Below, piece by piece: positions 29,298 to 39,046 of a stretch of DNA of 64,000 nucleotides. A program made the position numbers and the translations under genes. Below the pieces are notes generated by a model, which searched no databases, was not told the origin of the DNA, and saw nothing but the letters and a program-made list of their open reading frames with translations. The DNA lies in assembly GCA_023249375.1 (NCBI GenBank), contig JAHFCT010000008.1, positions 27,832-91,831 on the forward strand, given 5' to 3'. Every line of letters begins with the position of its first letter. Position 1 is the first letter of the stretch. Origin of the DNA: Gemmatimonadota bacterium. Its GTDB lineage: Bacteria; Gemmatimonadota; Gemmatimonadetes; Gemmatimonadales; Gemmatimonadaceae.

Positions 29298-30329
29298 TTA
29301 TCGGTTCGAGGTCAGCGTTGCTACACGCTTCTCAAGCTGCTTCACGACGTTGCCGGGGAGCGGCGCATAGTCCAGCGCCGGCGCCGACGCCTGCCCTTCC
29401 TTTAGAGCGTACTTGATGAAGTCGGCCAGCTTCTTCGCCTTGCCCGCGTCGGACATCTTCTCGTAGACGAGCAACCACGTGAACGACGAGATCGGGTACG
29501 CCTTCTTGCCCGGCGCATTGACGATCGACACGCGGTAGTCCGTGTCTTTCTCCAGCTTCTTTGCCGCGGCGGCCGCGGCTTCGGTGATCGCTTCGATGCT
29601 GGGCGCCACAAACGCGCCGCTCGCGTTTTGCAGCTCGGCATACGAGAGCTTGTTCTGCCGGGCATACGCGAGCTCCACGTAGCCAATGGAGCCGGCAATC
29701 TGGCGCACCTGGCCGGCGACGCCCTCGTTGCCCTTGCCGCCCAGCCCGACCGGCCACTGCACTTCCTTGCCCCGGCCCGGGCCAGCGGCCCACGCCGGAC
29801 TCACGGTCGTCAAATAGTCGGTGAAGATGAAGCTCGTGCCGCTGCCGTCTGAGCGGTGCACCACGAGAATGTCCTTGGCGGGCAGCTTGGTGCCCACGTT
29901 CAGCGCCGCGATACGCGGGTCGTTCCACTTGGTGATCTTGCCGAGGAAGACGTCGCCGAGCACGGCGCCCGAGAGTTTGATCGTCTTTTCGGCTTCCGCG
30001 AGGTTGTACGTGACGACGACCGCTCCGAGGACCATCGGGAAGTGCAGCACCTTGCCGCCCTTCGCCTTGGACAGCTCGGCGTCGCTCATCGGCGCGTCGG
30101 AGGCGCCGAAGTCAACTGTTTGTTCGGAGAGCTGGCGGATGCCGCCGCCAGAGCCGATGGACTGGTAGTTGATCCGCACGCCGGCCTTGGCCGCGTAGTC
30201 CGAGAACCACTTGGAATAGATGGGATAGGGGAAGGTTGCGCCGGCGCCGGTGAGGTCCACCGACTGGGCATTCGCGGCCAGCGTGACGGCCGGAAGAGCG
30301 ATGAGCGCGGCGAGGGTGCGTAGACGCAC
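29298..30329 (-). CDS. pstS: periplasmic phosphate-binding protein PstS
   Basis: 343 residues. Signal peptide (VRLRTLAALIALPAVTLAAN then AQS). Mature start VDLTGAGATFPYPIYSKWF is the canonical PstS opening with the first phosphate-binding loop. Other ligand loops: SIGSGGGIRQL, DFGASDAPMS and RSDGSGTSFIFTDYL (Arg-Ser-Asp-Gly-Ser-Gly-Thr contacts phosphate). GTG start chosen because GGAG stands 6 bases upstream; TTG two codons earlier touches the same GGAG and is less likely. First gene of the phosphate-uptake block and divergent from a chemoreceptor gene. Confidence 0.96.
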   Translation of the reverse strand: MRLRTLAALIALPAVTLAANAQSVDLTGAGATFPYPIYSKWFSDYAAKAGVRINYQSIGSGGGIRQLSEQTVDFGASDAPMSDAELSKAKGGKVLHFPMVLGAVVVTYNLAEAEKTIKLSGAVLGDVFLGKITKWNDPRIAALNVGTKLPAKDILVVHRSDGSGTSFIFTDYLTTVSPAWAAGPGRGKEVQWPVGLGGKGNEGVAGQVRQIAGSIGYVELAYARQNKLSYAELQNASGAFVAPSIEAITEAAAAAAKKLEKDTDYRVSIVNAPGKKAYPISSFTWLLVYEKMSDAGKAKKLADFIKYALKEGQASAPALDYAPLPGNVVKQLEKRVATLTSNR

Positions 30330-30430
30330 GTTCAACTCCGTGAAGATGTCGAGAGCCTGTCGGGACCACCCTGTGCGGTCAGCCGACACGCAGGATGATG
30401 CTGGGCAACGGTCGCCTTCCCGTTTCGGTC

Positions 30431-30448
30431 GTGTAACGATCGTGCCAC
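30431..30448. promoter_or_regulatory. candidate Pho box between pstS and the chemoreceptor gene
   Basis: GTGTAAC, 4 bases (GATC), GTGCCAC: 11-base periodicity, matching the sites at 14463 and 28042. About 100 bases from the start codons of both divergent genes. Its centre ACGATCGT is also palindromic, so it could serve either direction. Confidence 0.45.
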
Positions 30449-30549
30449 ACCGCTCAAGAACTGCACCGGTCATACCGAAGTAGATCTGTAGGAATTCCCT
30501 GACGACGCGTCCCCTGCGACAACCTCGAACACGCCCAGCCCTCTCTCCT

Positions 30550-32508
30550 GTGCTCAAGAACCTGTCTGTCTCTCGGAAGATCTACGCGGCCCTCGGGCTC
30601 GCGATCTTCGCCGGTGTCTTCAGCGCCGCTGCCGTCCTGTACCGCCAGCGCGCCGACGCCGCGTCGTATCGCTCCATCATTGACACGAAGCTGGAGGCCC
30701 GCCGGCTTGCCGTTCAATCGCAGTTCACGTTGCTGCGCCAGGTGCAGGAGTGGAAGAACGTCCTCATTCGCGGCCATGTGCCGGAGATGCGAGCGAAGTA
30801 CGAGGACGCGCTTCGCAAGGAAGCCATCGTCGTGAACGCCACGGCGGACTCTCTGCGTCGCCTGACGACGGACTCCACGGCCCTGCGCCTCGCTGACGAT
30901 TTCGCGGCCGCGCATACCAAGCTCTCCGAGGGCTACGAAGGAGCGCTCAAGGTGTTCGACGCCGCCGACGGGAAGAACTACCAGGTGGCCGACAGCATGA
31001 TGAAGGGCCGCGACCGCGCTCCGGTGGCAACGCTCGATACGCTGGCCGCGCGCATGAGCCTGATCGCCGAAGACGGGATACAGGCGCAAAACGCGTCCGC
31101 CGCGCGCGCGCGCTGGGTGCTATCGATCATCGTCGTCGCGCTGATGGCCGTCGTGGCATTCCTTGGTTGGCGCATGGGCCGCGCGCTCACGCGCCGGCTG
31201 GCCGTGGTGACGTCGCGCGTCGATGAGCTGCGCACGCAGGATCTCGCGTCGCTCGCCGCAGCCGCCAAGTCGATGGCGGCGGGTGATCTCGACGCGACCG
31301 TCGCCTGTCGCACCGAGCCGGTGCGGGACGACGCACGCGATGAAATAGGCCATCTGGCCGCGACCCTGAACCACATGATTGAAAGCACGCGGGACACGGT
31401 GTCGGCATTTGACGCGGCGAACACTATTCTGCGCCGGCTCGTTGACGAGACGGGGACGCTCATCGCGGCGGCGCGACGCGGCCAACTGCAGGTGCGCGGC
31501 GACGCCCGGGCATTTGCCGGTGGTTACCACGCGCTCGTGTCGGGCTTCAATCAAACGCTGGACGCGGTCACAGGCCCCATCACCGAAGCGTCGCAGGTGC
31601 TCGATCAGGTGGCCGCTCGCGACCTCACCGTTCGCATGACCGGCGACTATCAGGGTGATCACGCGGCCATCAAGCGCGCGGTGAACACCGTGACGGAGAC
31701 TCTCGACGCAGCGTTCGGTGAGATTGCCGGCGCTGCGGAGCAGGTGGCAGGCGCGGCTGGCCAGATCGCGTCCGGCGCCCAGTCGCTGGCGTCAGGGTCA
31801 TCGGCGCAAGCAGCGTCGCTCGAGGAGATCGGCGCGAGCCTGCACGAACTCAACAGCATGAGTGGATCCAATGCCGACAACGCCGCGGCCGCGCAAGGCA
31901 TGACCACCACGGCGCGCGACGGCGCCACCGCCGGCGTGGCGCAGATGGACAAGGTGTCGCAGGCGATGGGCAAGATTCGCGCGAGCGCCGATAGCACGGC
32001 ACGCATCGTCAAGACGATTGATGAAATCGCATTCCAGACGAACCTGCTGGCACTAAACGCCGCCGTCGAGGCGGCCCGCGCCGGCGATGCCGGGAAGGGT
32101 TTCGCCGTCGTCGCCGAAGAGGTGCGTAACCTCGCGATTCGCGCGGCCGAAGCGGCCAAGCAGACGGCGCTGCTCATCGAACAGGCGGTGGCGGATTCGA
32201 AACAGGGTGCAGAACTCGGCGCGGCCGCGTTCAGGCAACTGGGCGACATCGACAACAGCGTCTCGAAGGTGAGCGGCATGATCAGCGAAATCGCCGAGGC
32301 GAGCGACGTGCAGCGCCGCGGCGTGAAGCAGATCGCGGTTGCGATCGAGCGGCTCAACGATCTCACGCAACAGTCTGCCGCCAGCTCGGAAGAGTCGGCG
32401 GCGGCCGCCGAGGAGCTCTCGAGCCAGGCGCACACGGTGCAGGGGCTGGTCTCCAGCTTCCAGATCAGCGCGGCCATGCACGCGCGGCGGCCGATGCGGG
32501 TGGCGTAG
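30550..32508 (+). CDS. methyl-accepting chemotaxis protein
   Basis: 652 residues. First membrane helix at about 15-33 ([21 protein letters not shown]), a periplasmic four-helix-bundle-like sensor of about 150 residues, second helix at about 192-212 ([19 protein letters not shown]), HAMP region, a second helical/HAMP-like segment (about 290-400), then the cytoplasmic signalling hairpin with the conserved tip [20 protein letters not shown] and flanking methylation helices. GTG start. It lies divergent to pstS with a candidate Pho box between them. No CheA/CheW genes are in the window. The ligand is unknown; a phosphate-related cue is inferred from context only. Confidence 0.93.
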   Translation: MLKNLSVSRKIYAALGLAIFAGVFSAAAVLYRQRADAASYRSIIDTKLEARRLAVQSQFTLLRQVQEWKNVLIRGHVPEMRAKYEDALRKEAIVVNATADSLRRLTTDSTALRLADDFAAAHTKLSEGYEGALKVFDAADGKNYQVADSMMKGRDRAPVATLDTLAARMSLIAEDGIQAQNASAARARWVLSIIVVALMAVVAFLGWRMGRALTRRLAVVTSRVDELRTQDLASLAAAAKSMAAGDLDATVACRTEPVRDDARDEIGHLAATLNHMIESTRDTVSAFDAANTILRRLVDETGTLIAAARRGQLQVRGDARAFAGGYHALVSGFNQTLDAVTGPITEASQVLDQVAARDLTVRMTGDYQGDHAAIKRAVNTVTETLDAAFGEIAGAAEQVAGAAGQIASGAQSLASGSSAQAASLEEIGASLHELNSMSGSNADNAAAAQGMTTTARDGATAGVAQMDKVSQAMGKIRASADSTARIVKTIDEIAFQTNLLALNAAVEAARAGDAGKGFAVVAEEVRNLAIRAAEAAKQTALLIEQAVADSKQGAELGAAAFRQLGDIDNSVSKVSGMISEIAEASDVQRRGVKQIAVAIERLNDLTQQSAASSEESAAAAEELSSQAHTVQGLVSSFQISAAMHARRPMRVA

Positions 32509-32588
32509 ACATCACCGGCCGAATCGCACGGCGGGCGTGAGCATCAGCTCACGCCCGTCTGGCATTCCGGTCCCGCATCTCCCCGAAC

Positions 32589-34304
32589 TCAGCTGCGGGT
32601 CGGTGGCGGATCGGGGAACCACGCGGTCACGGTCGTTCCCTCACCTTCAACGCTCTCGGCGCGTACGCGGCCGCCGTGCGCGTCGACGAGATGCTTGACG
32701 ATGGAAAGACCGAGGCCCGTGCCACCCTGCTCGCGCGAACGCGCGGGGTCGGCGCGATAGAAGCGTTCGAAAATGCGAGGCAGGTGCTCGGCGGCGATGC
32801 CGCAGCCCGTGTCACGCACGCTCACGGTGACGCCGTTGTTGACCCGCTCGGCGCGCAGCGTCACGCCCCCGTGCGTGGTGTGGCGCACGGCGTTCTCCAC
32901 GAGGTTGCCAACGATCTGCCGCAGGGCGACCGGATCGGCGAACACGGTGCGCGCCGCATCGTTCAGTGTGACGTCAAACCGGATGCCCTTGCGGTCCGCG
33001 GACGCGCGCGCCGTGGCCACGTCGTCCGCGAGCACCGCGGTGATGTCGACGGTTTGCGGTTCGGGCACCCAGCCGCCGGACTCGATGCGTGACAAGTCGA
33101 GGAGGTCGTCCACGAGGCGCTGCATGCGGCGCGTGTGTGTGGCGATGCTCTGCGCGAACTGGCGCCGAATATCGACGGGCGGATCATCGTCGGCGAGGGT
33201 CTCGGCGAAACCGCGAACGACGGTCAGTGGCGTCTTGAGTTCATGCGACACGTTGGCCACGAAATCGCGGCGCACGGTTTCGAGGCGGCGCAGGCGCGTG
33301 AGGTCGAGCAGCGCGAGCACCGCGCCGCCGTGCTCGAGCGGCCGGGCCGTGAGATTGAGAATCTTGCCGTGGAGCGTGAGCTCGAGATCGGACACGGTTG
33401 CGCCGGCGAGCGCGGCCGCCATCGCGTCGCGGAATCCGCGGTCGCGAGGGAGCAGCTCGGCACCGAACGGGAGCGGCGCGCGAAGCCCGAGAAGTCCGCG
33501 CGCGTGCTCATTCATCCGCACCACCTGCTGCCGCCCATCCAGCGCGAGAATGCCCTCGTTCAGTGATTCGGCAAGTTCGCGCACCAGTGTCTCTTCGGCG
33601 CGGAGCGCGTCCACGCGCGCGCTCAGCTGCTCGGCGAGACGGCTGACGGCGACTGCCAGGTCGCCCACCTCGCCGGGGGCGGCGCGCGCCGGCCGCTGGC
33701 TGAAATCGCCCGTCGCGAGCGCACGCGCCACCGCGCTGAGCTCCACCACCGGCTGCGATACGCTGCGGGCGAAGAACCACGAAAGGATGGTGGCGACGAG
33801 CAGCGCGGCCAGCCCGGCAAATGCGACGTCCTGACGAGCGGCACTCACGATCCCGTCCAGCGACGTCGTCGCCAACGAGACGCGAGCAAAGCCGAGCGGC
33901 GTTCGCACCGCCACGTACAGTTCATCATTGCCCGCCGACGCACTGTGGCGTCGCGATGACCCGACACCGTCCGTGCGCGCCGCGACGATCTCGGGCCGCG
34001 TAGCATGATTCTCGAGCTGATCGAGTTCGGGGTGGTCAAACTCCGAGTCACCGATCACACGCCCCGTGGAGTCCACCAGTGTCACGCGATGCTGCGATTC
34101 GCGGCCGAGCCGATTGGCGAGCGCGTCGGCATCGATCCCCGGCGTCCACTCGCCGGCGACGAGGCGGGCCTCCGTCGTGAGCCGCGCGGTCGTCTCCGCC
34201 GTCAGCCGCTGTCCGAGCTTGCGGTCGACCTGCACGATCATCAAGACGACGAGCACACCGACGACGCCGAGCGCGCCGAGGAGCAGGCGATGCGCGAGCT
34301 TCAT
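32589..34304 (-). CDS. phoR: sensor histidine kinase PhoR
   Basis: 571 residues. Two membrane helices (about 8-25 and 155-178) flank a periplasmic region of about 130 residues, longer than in E. coli PhoR, which has almost none. HAMP (about 180-230) and a PAS-like domain (about 240-330) follow. HisKA contains the phospho-acceptor His in NVSHELKTPLTVVRG. The ATPase domain has N box QIVGNLVENAVRHT, G1 DTGCGIAAEHL and G2 GGTGLGLSIVKH. The identity as PhoR rests on this layout and on overlap (ATGA) with phoB beside the Pst genes. Confidence 0.92.
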   Translation of the reverse strand: MKLAHRLLLGALGVVGVLVVLMIVQVDRKLGQRLTAETTARLTTEARLVAGEWTPGIDADALANRLGRESQHRVTLVDSTGRVIGDSEFDHPELDQLENHATRPEIVAARTDGVGSSRRHSASAGNDELYVAVRTPLGFARVSLATTSLDGIVSAARQDVAFAGLAALLVATILSWFFARSVSQPVVELSAVARALATGDFSQRPARAAPGEVGDLAVAVSRLAEQLSARVDALRAEETLVRELAESLNEGILALDGRQQVVRMNEHARGLLGLRAPLPFGAELLPRDRGFRDAMAAALAGATVSDLELTLHGKILNLTARPLEHGGAVLALLDLTRLRRLETVRRDFVANVSHELKTPLTVVRGFAETLADDDPPVDIRRQFAQSIATHTRRMQRLVDDLLDLSRIESGGWVPEPQTVDITAVLADDVATARASADRKGIRFDVTLNDAARTVFADPVALRQIVGNLVENAVRHTTHGGVTLRAERVNNGVTVSVRDTGCGIAAEHLPRIFERFYRADPARSREQGGTGLGLSIVKHLVDAHGGRVRAESVEGEGTTVTAWFPDPPPTRS

Positions 34305-35008
34305 GGGTTCCGTGGCGCCGTAAGGCGATAGCCAAAGCCGCGCACCGTCTCAATCAGGTCGCCAGCGGTGGCGAGCTTGGCGCGCAGCCGCTGCACGTGC
34401 ATGTCCACGGTTCGCGTCTGGATGTCGGGTGCCGCCTCCCACACCGCCTCGAGCAGCTGGGCGCGTCCCTGCACGCGGCCGCGGCGCTCCGCGAGCAGGA
34501 GGAGCAGCTTGTACTCGGTTGGCGTGAGTTCGACATTGGCGCCGTGCACGGTGACTGTGTGCGCCGCGCGGTCGATCGTCAGCGTGCCGACCGTAAGCAG
34601 GTCGCCAGCCGCGGGGGACGCGGCGCTTCGCCGCAAGATGGCGCGCACGCGCAGCACAAGCTCCTGCGGGCTGAACGGCTTGGTCAGGTAATCGTCGGCG
34701 CCGAGGGAGAGCCCCTTGATGCGGTCGGGTTCCTCCTTGCGCGCCGTCAGCATGAGCACGGCGATGCTCGCCGTCGACGCATCGGCGTGCAGTTGCTCGA
34801 GGACTTCGAACCCCGAGAGGCCCGGGAGCATCAAGTCGAGCACGATGAGCGCCGGCCGTTCGCGGCGCGCCGCGGCGAGCGCCTCGGCGCCACTGGCCGC
34901 CGTTGCGACGCGGTAGCCGGCTTTGGCGAGATGGTACGCGACGAGCGCGACGATGTCGGGCTCGTCGTCGACAACGAGAATGCGGTCCTTGGGGGCGCTC
35001 TCGCTCAC
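34301..35008 (-). CDS. phoB: phosphate regulon response regulator PhoB (OmpR family)
   Basis: 235 residues. Receiver domain with acidic pair in VVDDEPDIV, phospho-acceptor Asp in IVLDLMLPGLSGFEVL, Thr and Lys (YLTKPFSPQELVLR). The C-terminal winged helix has the typical LTPTEYKLLLLLAERRGRVQGRAQLLEAVW and the recognition helix region RTVDMHVQRLRAKL. It overlaps phoR by 4 bases and udk by 4 bases. It would bind the direct repeats described in the Pho-box entries. Confidence 0.93.
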   Translation of the reverse strand: MSESAPKDRILVVDDEPDIVALVAYHLAKAGYRVATAASGAEALAAARRERPALIVLDLMLPGLSGFEVLEQLHADASTASIAVLMLTARKEEPDRIKGLSLGADDYLTKPFSPQELVLRVRAILRRSAASPAAGDLLTVGTLTIDRAAHTVTVHGANVELTPTEYKLLLLLAERRGRVQGRAQLLEAVWEAAPDIQTRTVDMHVQRLRAKLATAGDLIETVRGFGYRLTAPRNP

Positions 35009-35631
35009 GTTGGCTGTCCCTGCAACCGGCGCAGGATCGTGGCGATGATCAGGTCGATGGCCACGGCGTTGTGCCCGCCGCGCGGAATCACGAGATCGGC
35101 GTAACGCTTGCTGGGCTCGACGAACTGCAGATGCATGGGCTGCACGGTGGTGAGGTACTGGTCGAGAATCTCCTCGAGCGGACGGCCGCGCACCTTCATG
35201 TCGCGGCGAATGCGCCGGATCAAACGCTCGTCGGCGTCGGTGTCCACGAAAACCTTCACGTCGCAGCGTTCGCGCACGCGCTGGTCGACGAAGAGCAGGA
35301 TGCCGTCGAGGACGATGACGTCGGCTGGCGCGACGGGCTTCGACTCTTCCGCGCGCAGGTGCCGCACGAAATCATAGACCGGCTTGTCGATGGGCACGCG
35401 CGCGGCGAGCTGGTCGAGATGATGCACGAGCAGGTTGGTGTCGAACGACTCGGGATGGTCCCAGTTGACCTTGCGGCGTTCGTCGAGGGAGAGCTCGACG
35501 AAGTTGCGGTAGTAGGCGTCCATGTCGATGAACGCGACCGACGCGGGGGTCAGCGCTTCGGCGATGCGCCGCGCCACGGTGGACTTGCCTGAGCCGGTGC
35601 CGCCGGCGATGCCGATGATGAGTGGCTTCAT
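35005..35631 (-). CDS. udk: uridine kinase
   Basis: 208 residues, P-loop kinase. Walker A GIAGGTGSGKSTVARRIA (residues 7-24). Substrate and lid motifs DMDAYYRNFVELS, NWDHPESFDTNLLVHHL and VIVLDGILLFVDQRVRE are typical. It phosphorylates uridine and cytidine with ATP or GTP for pyrimidine salvage. Its stop overlaps the phoB start by 4 bases, forming udk-phoB-phoR. The pairing with a two-component system is not functionally obvious, but a nucleotide phosphatase lies divergently next door, so salvage of the released nucleosides is plausible. Confidence 0.95.
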   Translation of the reverse strand: MKPLIIGIAGGTGSGKSTVARRIAEALTPASVAFIDMDAYYRNFVELSLDERRKVNWDHPESFDTNLLVHHLDQLAARVPIDKPVYDFVRHLRAEESKPVAPADVIVLDGILLFVDQRVRERCDVKVFVDTDADERLIRRIRRDMKVRGRPLEEILDQYLTTVQPMHLQFVEPSKRYADLVIPRGGHNAVAIDLIIATILRRLQGQPT

Positions 35632-35641
35632 TGGGTGCGGA

Positions 35642-35663
35642 GAACCAGAACCGAACCAGAACG
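35642..35663. repeat. tandem 11-base direct repeat in the udk/nucleotidase intergenic region
   Basis: GAACCAGAACC at 35642-35652 is followed directly by GAACCAGAACG at 35653-35663. The 11-base period puts both copies on the same face of the helix, as in OmpR-family sites. It lies 11 bases from the udk start. Function unknown. Confidence 0.6.
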
Positions 35664-35698
35664 ATGTCCGCGAAGTGGCGGCTCTGATAGTGGTGGGG

Positions 35699-35716
35699 AT
35701 GTCACGACTCTGTATC
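35699..35716 (+). promoter_or_regulatory. candidate Pho box upstream of the nucleotidase gene
   Basis: ATGTCAC, 4 bases (GACT), CTGTATC; 11-base spacing, similar to ATGTCAC-N4-CTGTGCC at 28020. It lies 102 bases before the nucleotidase ATG in the gene direction. TATAGT (35805-35810) ends 8 bases before the ATG and may be the -10 of a leaderless mRNA. Confidence 0.4.
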
Positions 35717-35818
35717 GGCGGAGCGGAGGATGGCTAAGGTTGCGGCGCAGCGCCGAGTGCCGTCAACCGGCGCCGAGGACCGCTCCCACGGGAGCTAGCG
35801 ACACTATAGTTTTGTTCC

Positions 35819-38800
35819 ATGTTGCCATCGGCCCGCGCGGCGCTCCTTGCGAGCGCCGCAGTCGTCTTCGTCCCGCCTGCCCTGCGCGCGCAGGGAATCC
35901 CCGTCGACCTCGTCGTCGCGGCTACCTCCGACGTGCACGGACGGCTGCGTGCGTGGGACTACTTTGCCGACTCCGCCGAGACAACGCGCGGGCTCGCGCG
36001 GCTCGCCACCGCCGTCGACTCGCTGCGCGCGGCCAACCCCGGGCGCGTGATTCTGCTCGACGGCGGCGATCTGCTGCAGGGCAACCCGATGACCTTTGTC
36101 GCGTCGCGCACGCTGCGCCGGCCTCACCCGGTGATCGCCGCGATGAACGCGATGCAGTACGACGCGGCGGCGGTGGGGAACCATGAGTTCAACTACGGGC
36201 TCCCGCTGCTCGAGCAGGCGGTGTCGGAGGCCCGGTTTCCGTTTCTCGCGGCCAACGCACGGCGGCCGGGCGGCGCGCGAGCATTCCCCGCGTTCACGAT
36301 CATCGAACGCGCCGGCGTGAAGGTTGGCATCGTGGGCGCCACCAACCCCGGCGCCGCGGTGTGGGACCGTGCGAATCTGCAGGGCAAGCTCGCGACGTCC
36401 GACATCATTCCCGCCGTGCGCATCGCGGTCGATTCGGTGCGCGCTGCGGGAGCGGAACTCGTCGTGGCCGTGCTGCACGCCGGCTTGAGCGGGCCGAGCA
36501 GCTACGACGCCACCGGCATTGGCGAAGAGAACGTGGCCGCCGCCGTGGCGCGCGAGGTGCCAGGCATCGACCTCATTGTCTTCGGCCACTCGCATCGCGA
36601 GGTCGCGGACACGACCATCAACGGCGTGATGCTCATGCAGCCGCGCCAGTGGGCGGGGAGCCTGGCCGTGGCCACCGTGCGCCTGCAGAACCGTGGCGCC
36701 TCGTGGAGCGTCATCGAGAAGCACGGAGAGCTGGTGCGCGCGCGGGGGCACGACGAGTCGCCGGTGGTGGTGCACGCGGTGGCCGACGCTCACGAGGCGG
36801 CCCGCGCGCATTCACAGCGCACGCTCGGAACGACAGCCACGACCTGGCGTTCTGATTCGTCGCGCACGCACGATACGCCGCTGCTCGACTTTGTGCTCGA
36901 CGTCGAGCGCCGCACCTTCAACGCCGATCTCGCGTCCGCCTCAGCGTTTGACCTTGGCGCCAGTCTCGGTCCGGACAAGATCACGGTCGCGCAGCTCGCG
37001 CGGTTGTATCCGTACGAAAACACGCTTCAGCTCGTGAAGATCAGCGGCGCGACACTTCGCGCCTATCTCGAGGCAAGCGCGCGCTACTTCGTGGTGAGGC
37101 CCGGCGCGGAGCCATCGGTCACCACGGATCCGGACATTCCCGGCTACAACTTCGACGTCATCGGCGGCGCCGAGTATGTGCTGGATCTGTCTCGCCCCAT
37201 GGGCGATCGCATTACCAGTCTCAGGGTGCGCGACCGCGCCGTGGCGCCCGCCGATTCGTTCACACTCGCCGTGAACAACTACCGGGCGGGTGGTGGCGGC
37301 GGATACAGCATGCTCAAGGGCGCGCGCGTGTTGCGTGACACGCAGGTCGAGATCCGCGACCTGCTCATCGCCGCCGTCGAGAAACAGAAGTCGCTGAACG
37401 CGACCGAGTACGCGGACCGGCACTGGCGCATTGAGCCTGCAGCCTACGAAACGGCGGCATATCGCGCACTGCATCCGCGCGCGCCGGGTGCCGCGGCGCC
37501 GTCACGTGTGCCGACGTCTCCAGCCCCATCGAACGCCGCGGCCGCGCCACGAGGTAGCTCCTCCGGCGCGTCGCCGGCGACGCTGCGCATTATCAGCATC
37601 AACGATTTTCACGGCGCGCTCGAGCCGCGTCCCGACGGCAATCAGGGCAATCGCGGCGGCGCGGCGTACGTGGCGCAGGCCATCCACAGCGCGCAGAAAG
37701 AATGCGCCGAGCGCTGCATCACGGTGCTGCTGGACGGCGGCGACATGTTCCAAGGCACGGCGGCGTCGAACCTCGCGTTCGGGCGGCCCGTCGTGCAGTT
37801 CTACAACGCCATGGACTTTGCCGCCGGCGCGCTCGGCAACCACGAGTTCGATTGGGGCCAGGATTCGCTGCGCGCCCGCATCAGGGAGCTGCACCACGCG
37901 GTGCTCGGCGCCAACGTCACCTACGCCGATGGACGCGCGGTGCCGTGGATTCGCGCCGACACGATCGTCGCGCGCGATGGCGTGCGCATTGGCATCGTTG
38001 GCGTCGCTTCGATGCTTACGCCGCGCACGACCAAGGCGTCCAACGTGGCCGACCTGCGCTTTGCGCCGGCCGCGCCGGTCATCGACGCACGCGTCCGATC
38101 GCTTCGCGCGCGCGGTGCGACAGTGGTGATCGTCGTGGCGCACGATGGTGCGTTCTGCAACGGACGCGGCGCCGCGCAGACCTGCACGGGCGAGATCATG
38201 CAGATGGCGCACGGCATCACGGAGAAGGTCGATGCGATCATCAGCGGGCACACGCACTCGCTGCTCAACACCGAGGTCAACGGGATTCCGATTGTGCAGG
38301 CCCGCTCGAACGGCCGCGCCATCGCCGTCATCGATGTGCCGCTTGCTGCCGGAGGGACGGTCGCCGGCCGCCCGCACGCGTGGGTGCGCAATGTCGACAG
38401 CGACAGCCTCGCCGCGGATCCCGCGGTGGCGGCGCTCGTGCGCGATGCCGCGGCGGGTGTCGCCGCGCGGGTGAACCAGTCGTACGGCGAACTGCGCGCG
38501 CCCATGCTGCGCCGCGGCGAGGAGTACCCGCTCGGCCACCTCATCGCCGACGCGCAGCGCGCCGCGGGACAGGCGGACGTTGCCGTGATGAACAACGGCG
38601 GCATTCGCGCTGACCTGCTGGCCGGCACGGTGACCTACGGCGCGCTCTTCGAGGTCGCGCCCTTCGGCAACGTGCTCTACCGCGTGACTGTGCGCGGCGA
38701 TGCGCTGCGCGCCTACTTCGAGAGGATGTACGATGGTCAGCGCGCACCGCGCGTCCATGTCAGCGGCATCACGCTGACGTGGGACAATACAAAGCCGGCC

Positions 38801-39046
38801 GGCCAGCGACTCATCGAGGCGCGACTCGCCAGCGGCCAGGCGCTCGACGACGCGCGCGACTATCGGCTCGTGTTGAGCGACTTCATGCTCACCGGCGGCG
38901 ATGGCCTGGGACTTGGCGATGCGGCAACGCTGGTGGAGCCGCTAAACGTGCAAGACCTCGAAGCCCTCATTGCCTTTGTGCGCAAGCTGCCGGGCGGCGT
39001 GATCACCGCCGACGACACGCCGCGCCTTCGCTATCCCCGACCATGA
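35819..39046 (+). CDS. secreted tandem nucleotide phosphoesterase (CpdB-like module fused to UshA-like module)
   Basis: 1075 residues with signal peptide (LLASAAVVFVPPALRAQG). It contains two complete metallophosphatase plus 5'-nucleotidase units. Unit 1 (about 25-560): TSDVHGRL, LLDGGDLLQGNP, GNHEFNYG, VFGHSHRE, and substrate domain with YPYENTLQLVKISG and VNNYRAGGGGGYS, like 2',3'-cyclic-nucleotide phosphodiesterase. Unit 2 (about 588-1075): INDFHGAL, LLDGGDMFQGTA, GNHEFDWG, IISGHTHS, NNGGIRADL and FEVAPFGNVLYRV, like 5'-nucleotidase UshA. All metal ligands are present in both. The layout recalls Bacillus YfkN. It would free phosphate and nucleosides outside the cytoplasm. First gene of a four-gene overlapping operon. 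Confidence 0.93.
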   Translation: MLPSARAALLASAAVVFVPPALRAQGIPVDLVVAATSDVHGRLRAWDYFADSAETTRGLARLATAVDSLRAANPGRVILLDGGDLLQGNPMTFVASRTLRRPHPVIAAMNAMQYDAAAVGNHEFNYGLPLLEQAVSEARFPFLAANARRPGGARAFPAFTIIERAGVKVGIVGATNPGAAVWDRANLQGKLATSDIIPAVRIAVDSVRAAGAELVVAVLHAGLSGPSSYDATGIGEENVAAAVAREVPGIDLIVFGHSHREVADTTINGVMLMQPRQWAGSLAVATVRLQNRGASWSVIEKHGELVRARGHDESPVVVHAVADAHEAARAHSQRTLGTTATTWRSDSSRTHDTPLLDFVLDVERRTFNADLASASAFDLGASLGPDKITVAQLARLYPYENTLQLVKISGATLRAYLEASARYFVVRPGAEPSVTTDPDIPGYNFDVIGGAEYVLDLSRPMGDRITSLRVRDRAVAPADSFTLAVNNYRAGGGGGYSMLKGARVLRDTQVEIRDLLIAAVEKQKSLNATEYADRHWRIEPAAYETAAYRALHPRAPGAAAPSRVPTSPAPSNAAAAPRGSSSGASPATLRIISINDFHGALEPRPDGNQGNRGGAAYVAQAIHSAQKECAERCITVLLDGGDMFQGTAASNLAFGRPVVQFYNAMDFAAGALGNHEFDWGQDSLRARIRELHHAVLGANVTYADGRAVPWIRADTIVARDGVRIGIVGVASMLTPRTTKASNVADLRFAPAAPVIDARVRSLRARGATVVIVVAHDGAFCNGRGAAQTCTGEIMQMAHGITEKVDAIISGHTHSLLNTEVNGIPIVQARSNGRAIAVIDVPLAAGGTVAGRPHAWVRNVDSDSLAADPAVAALVRDAAAGVAARVNQSYGELRAPMLRRGEEYPLGHLIADAQRAAGQADVAVMNNGGIRADLLAGTVTYGALFEVAPFGNVLYRVTVRGDALRAYFERMYDGQRAPRVHVSGITLTWDNTKPAGQRLIEARLASGQALDDARDYRLVLSDFMLTGGDGLGLGDAATLVEPLNVQDLEALIAFVRKLPGGVITADDTPRLRYPRP

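Noticed and set aside
37502..38758. 418-codon open frame opposite the nucleotidase gene
   Set aside because: Low-complexity, Arg/His/Ala-rich shadow without motifs; the plus-strand frame has intact catalytic motifs.
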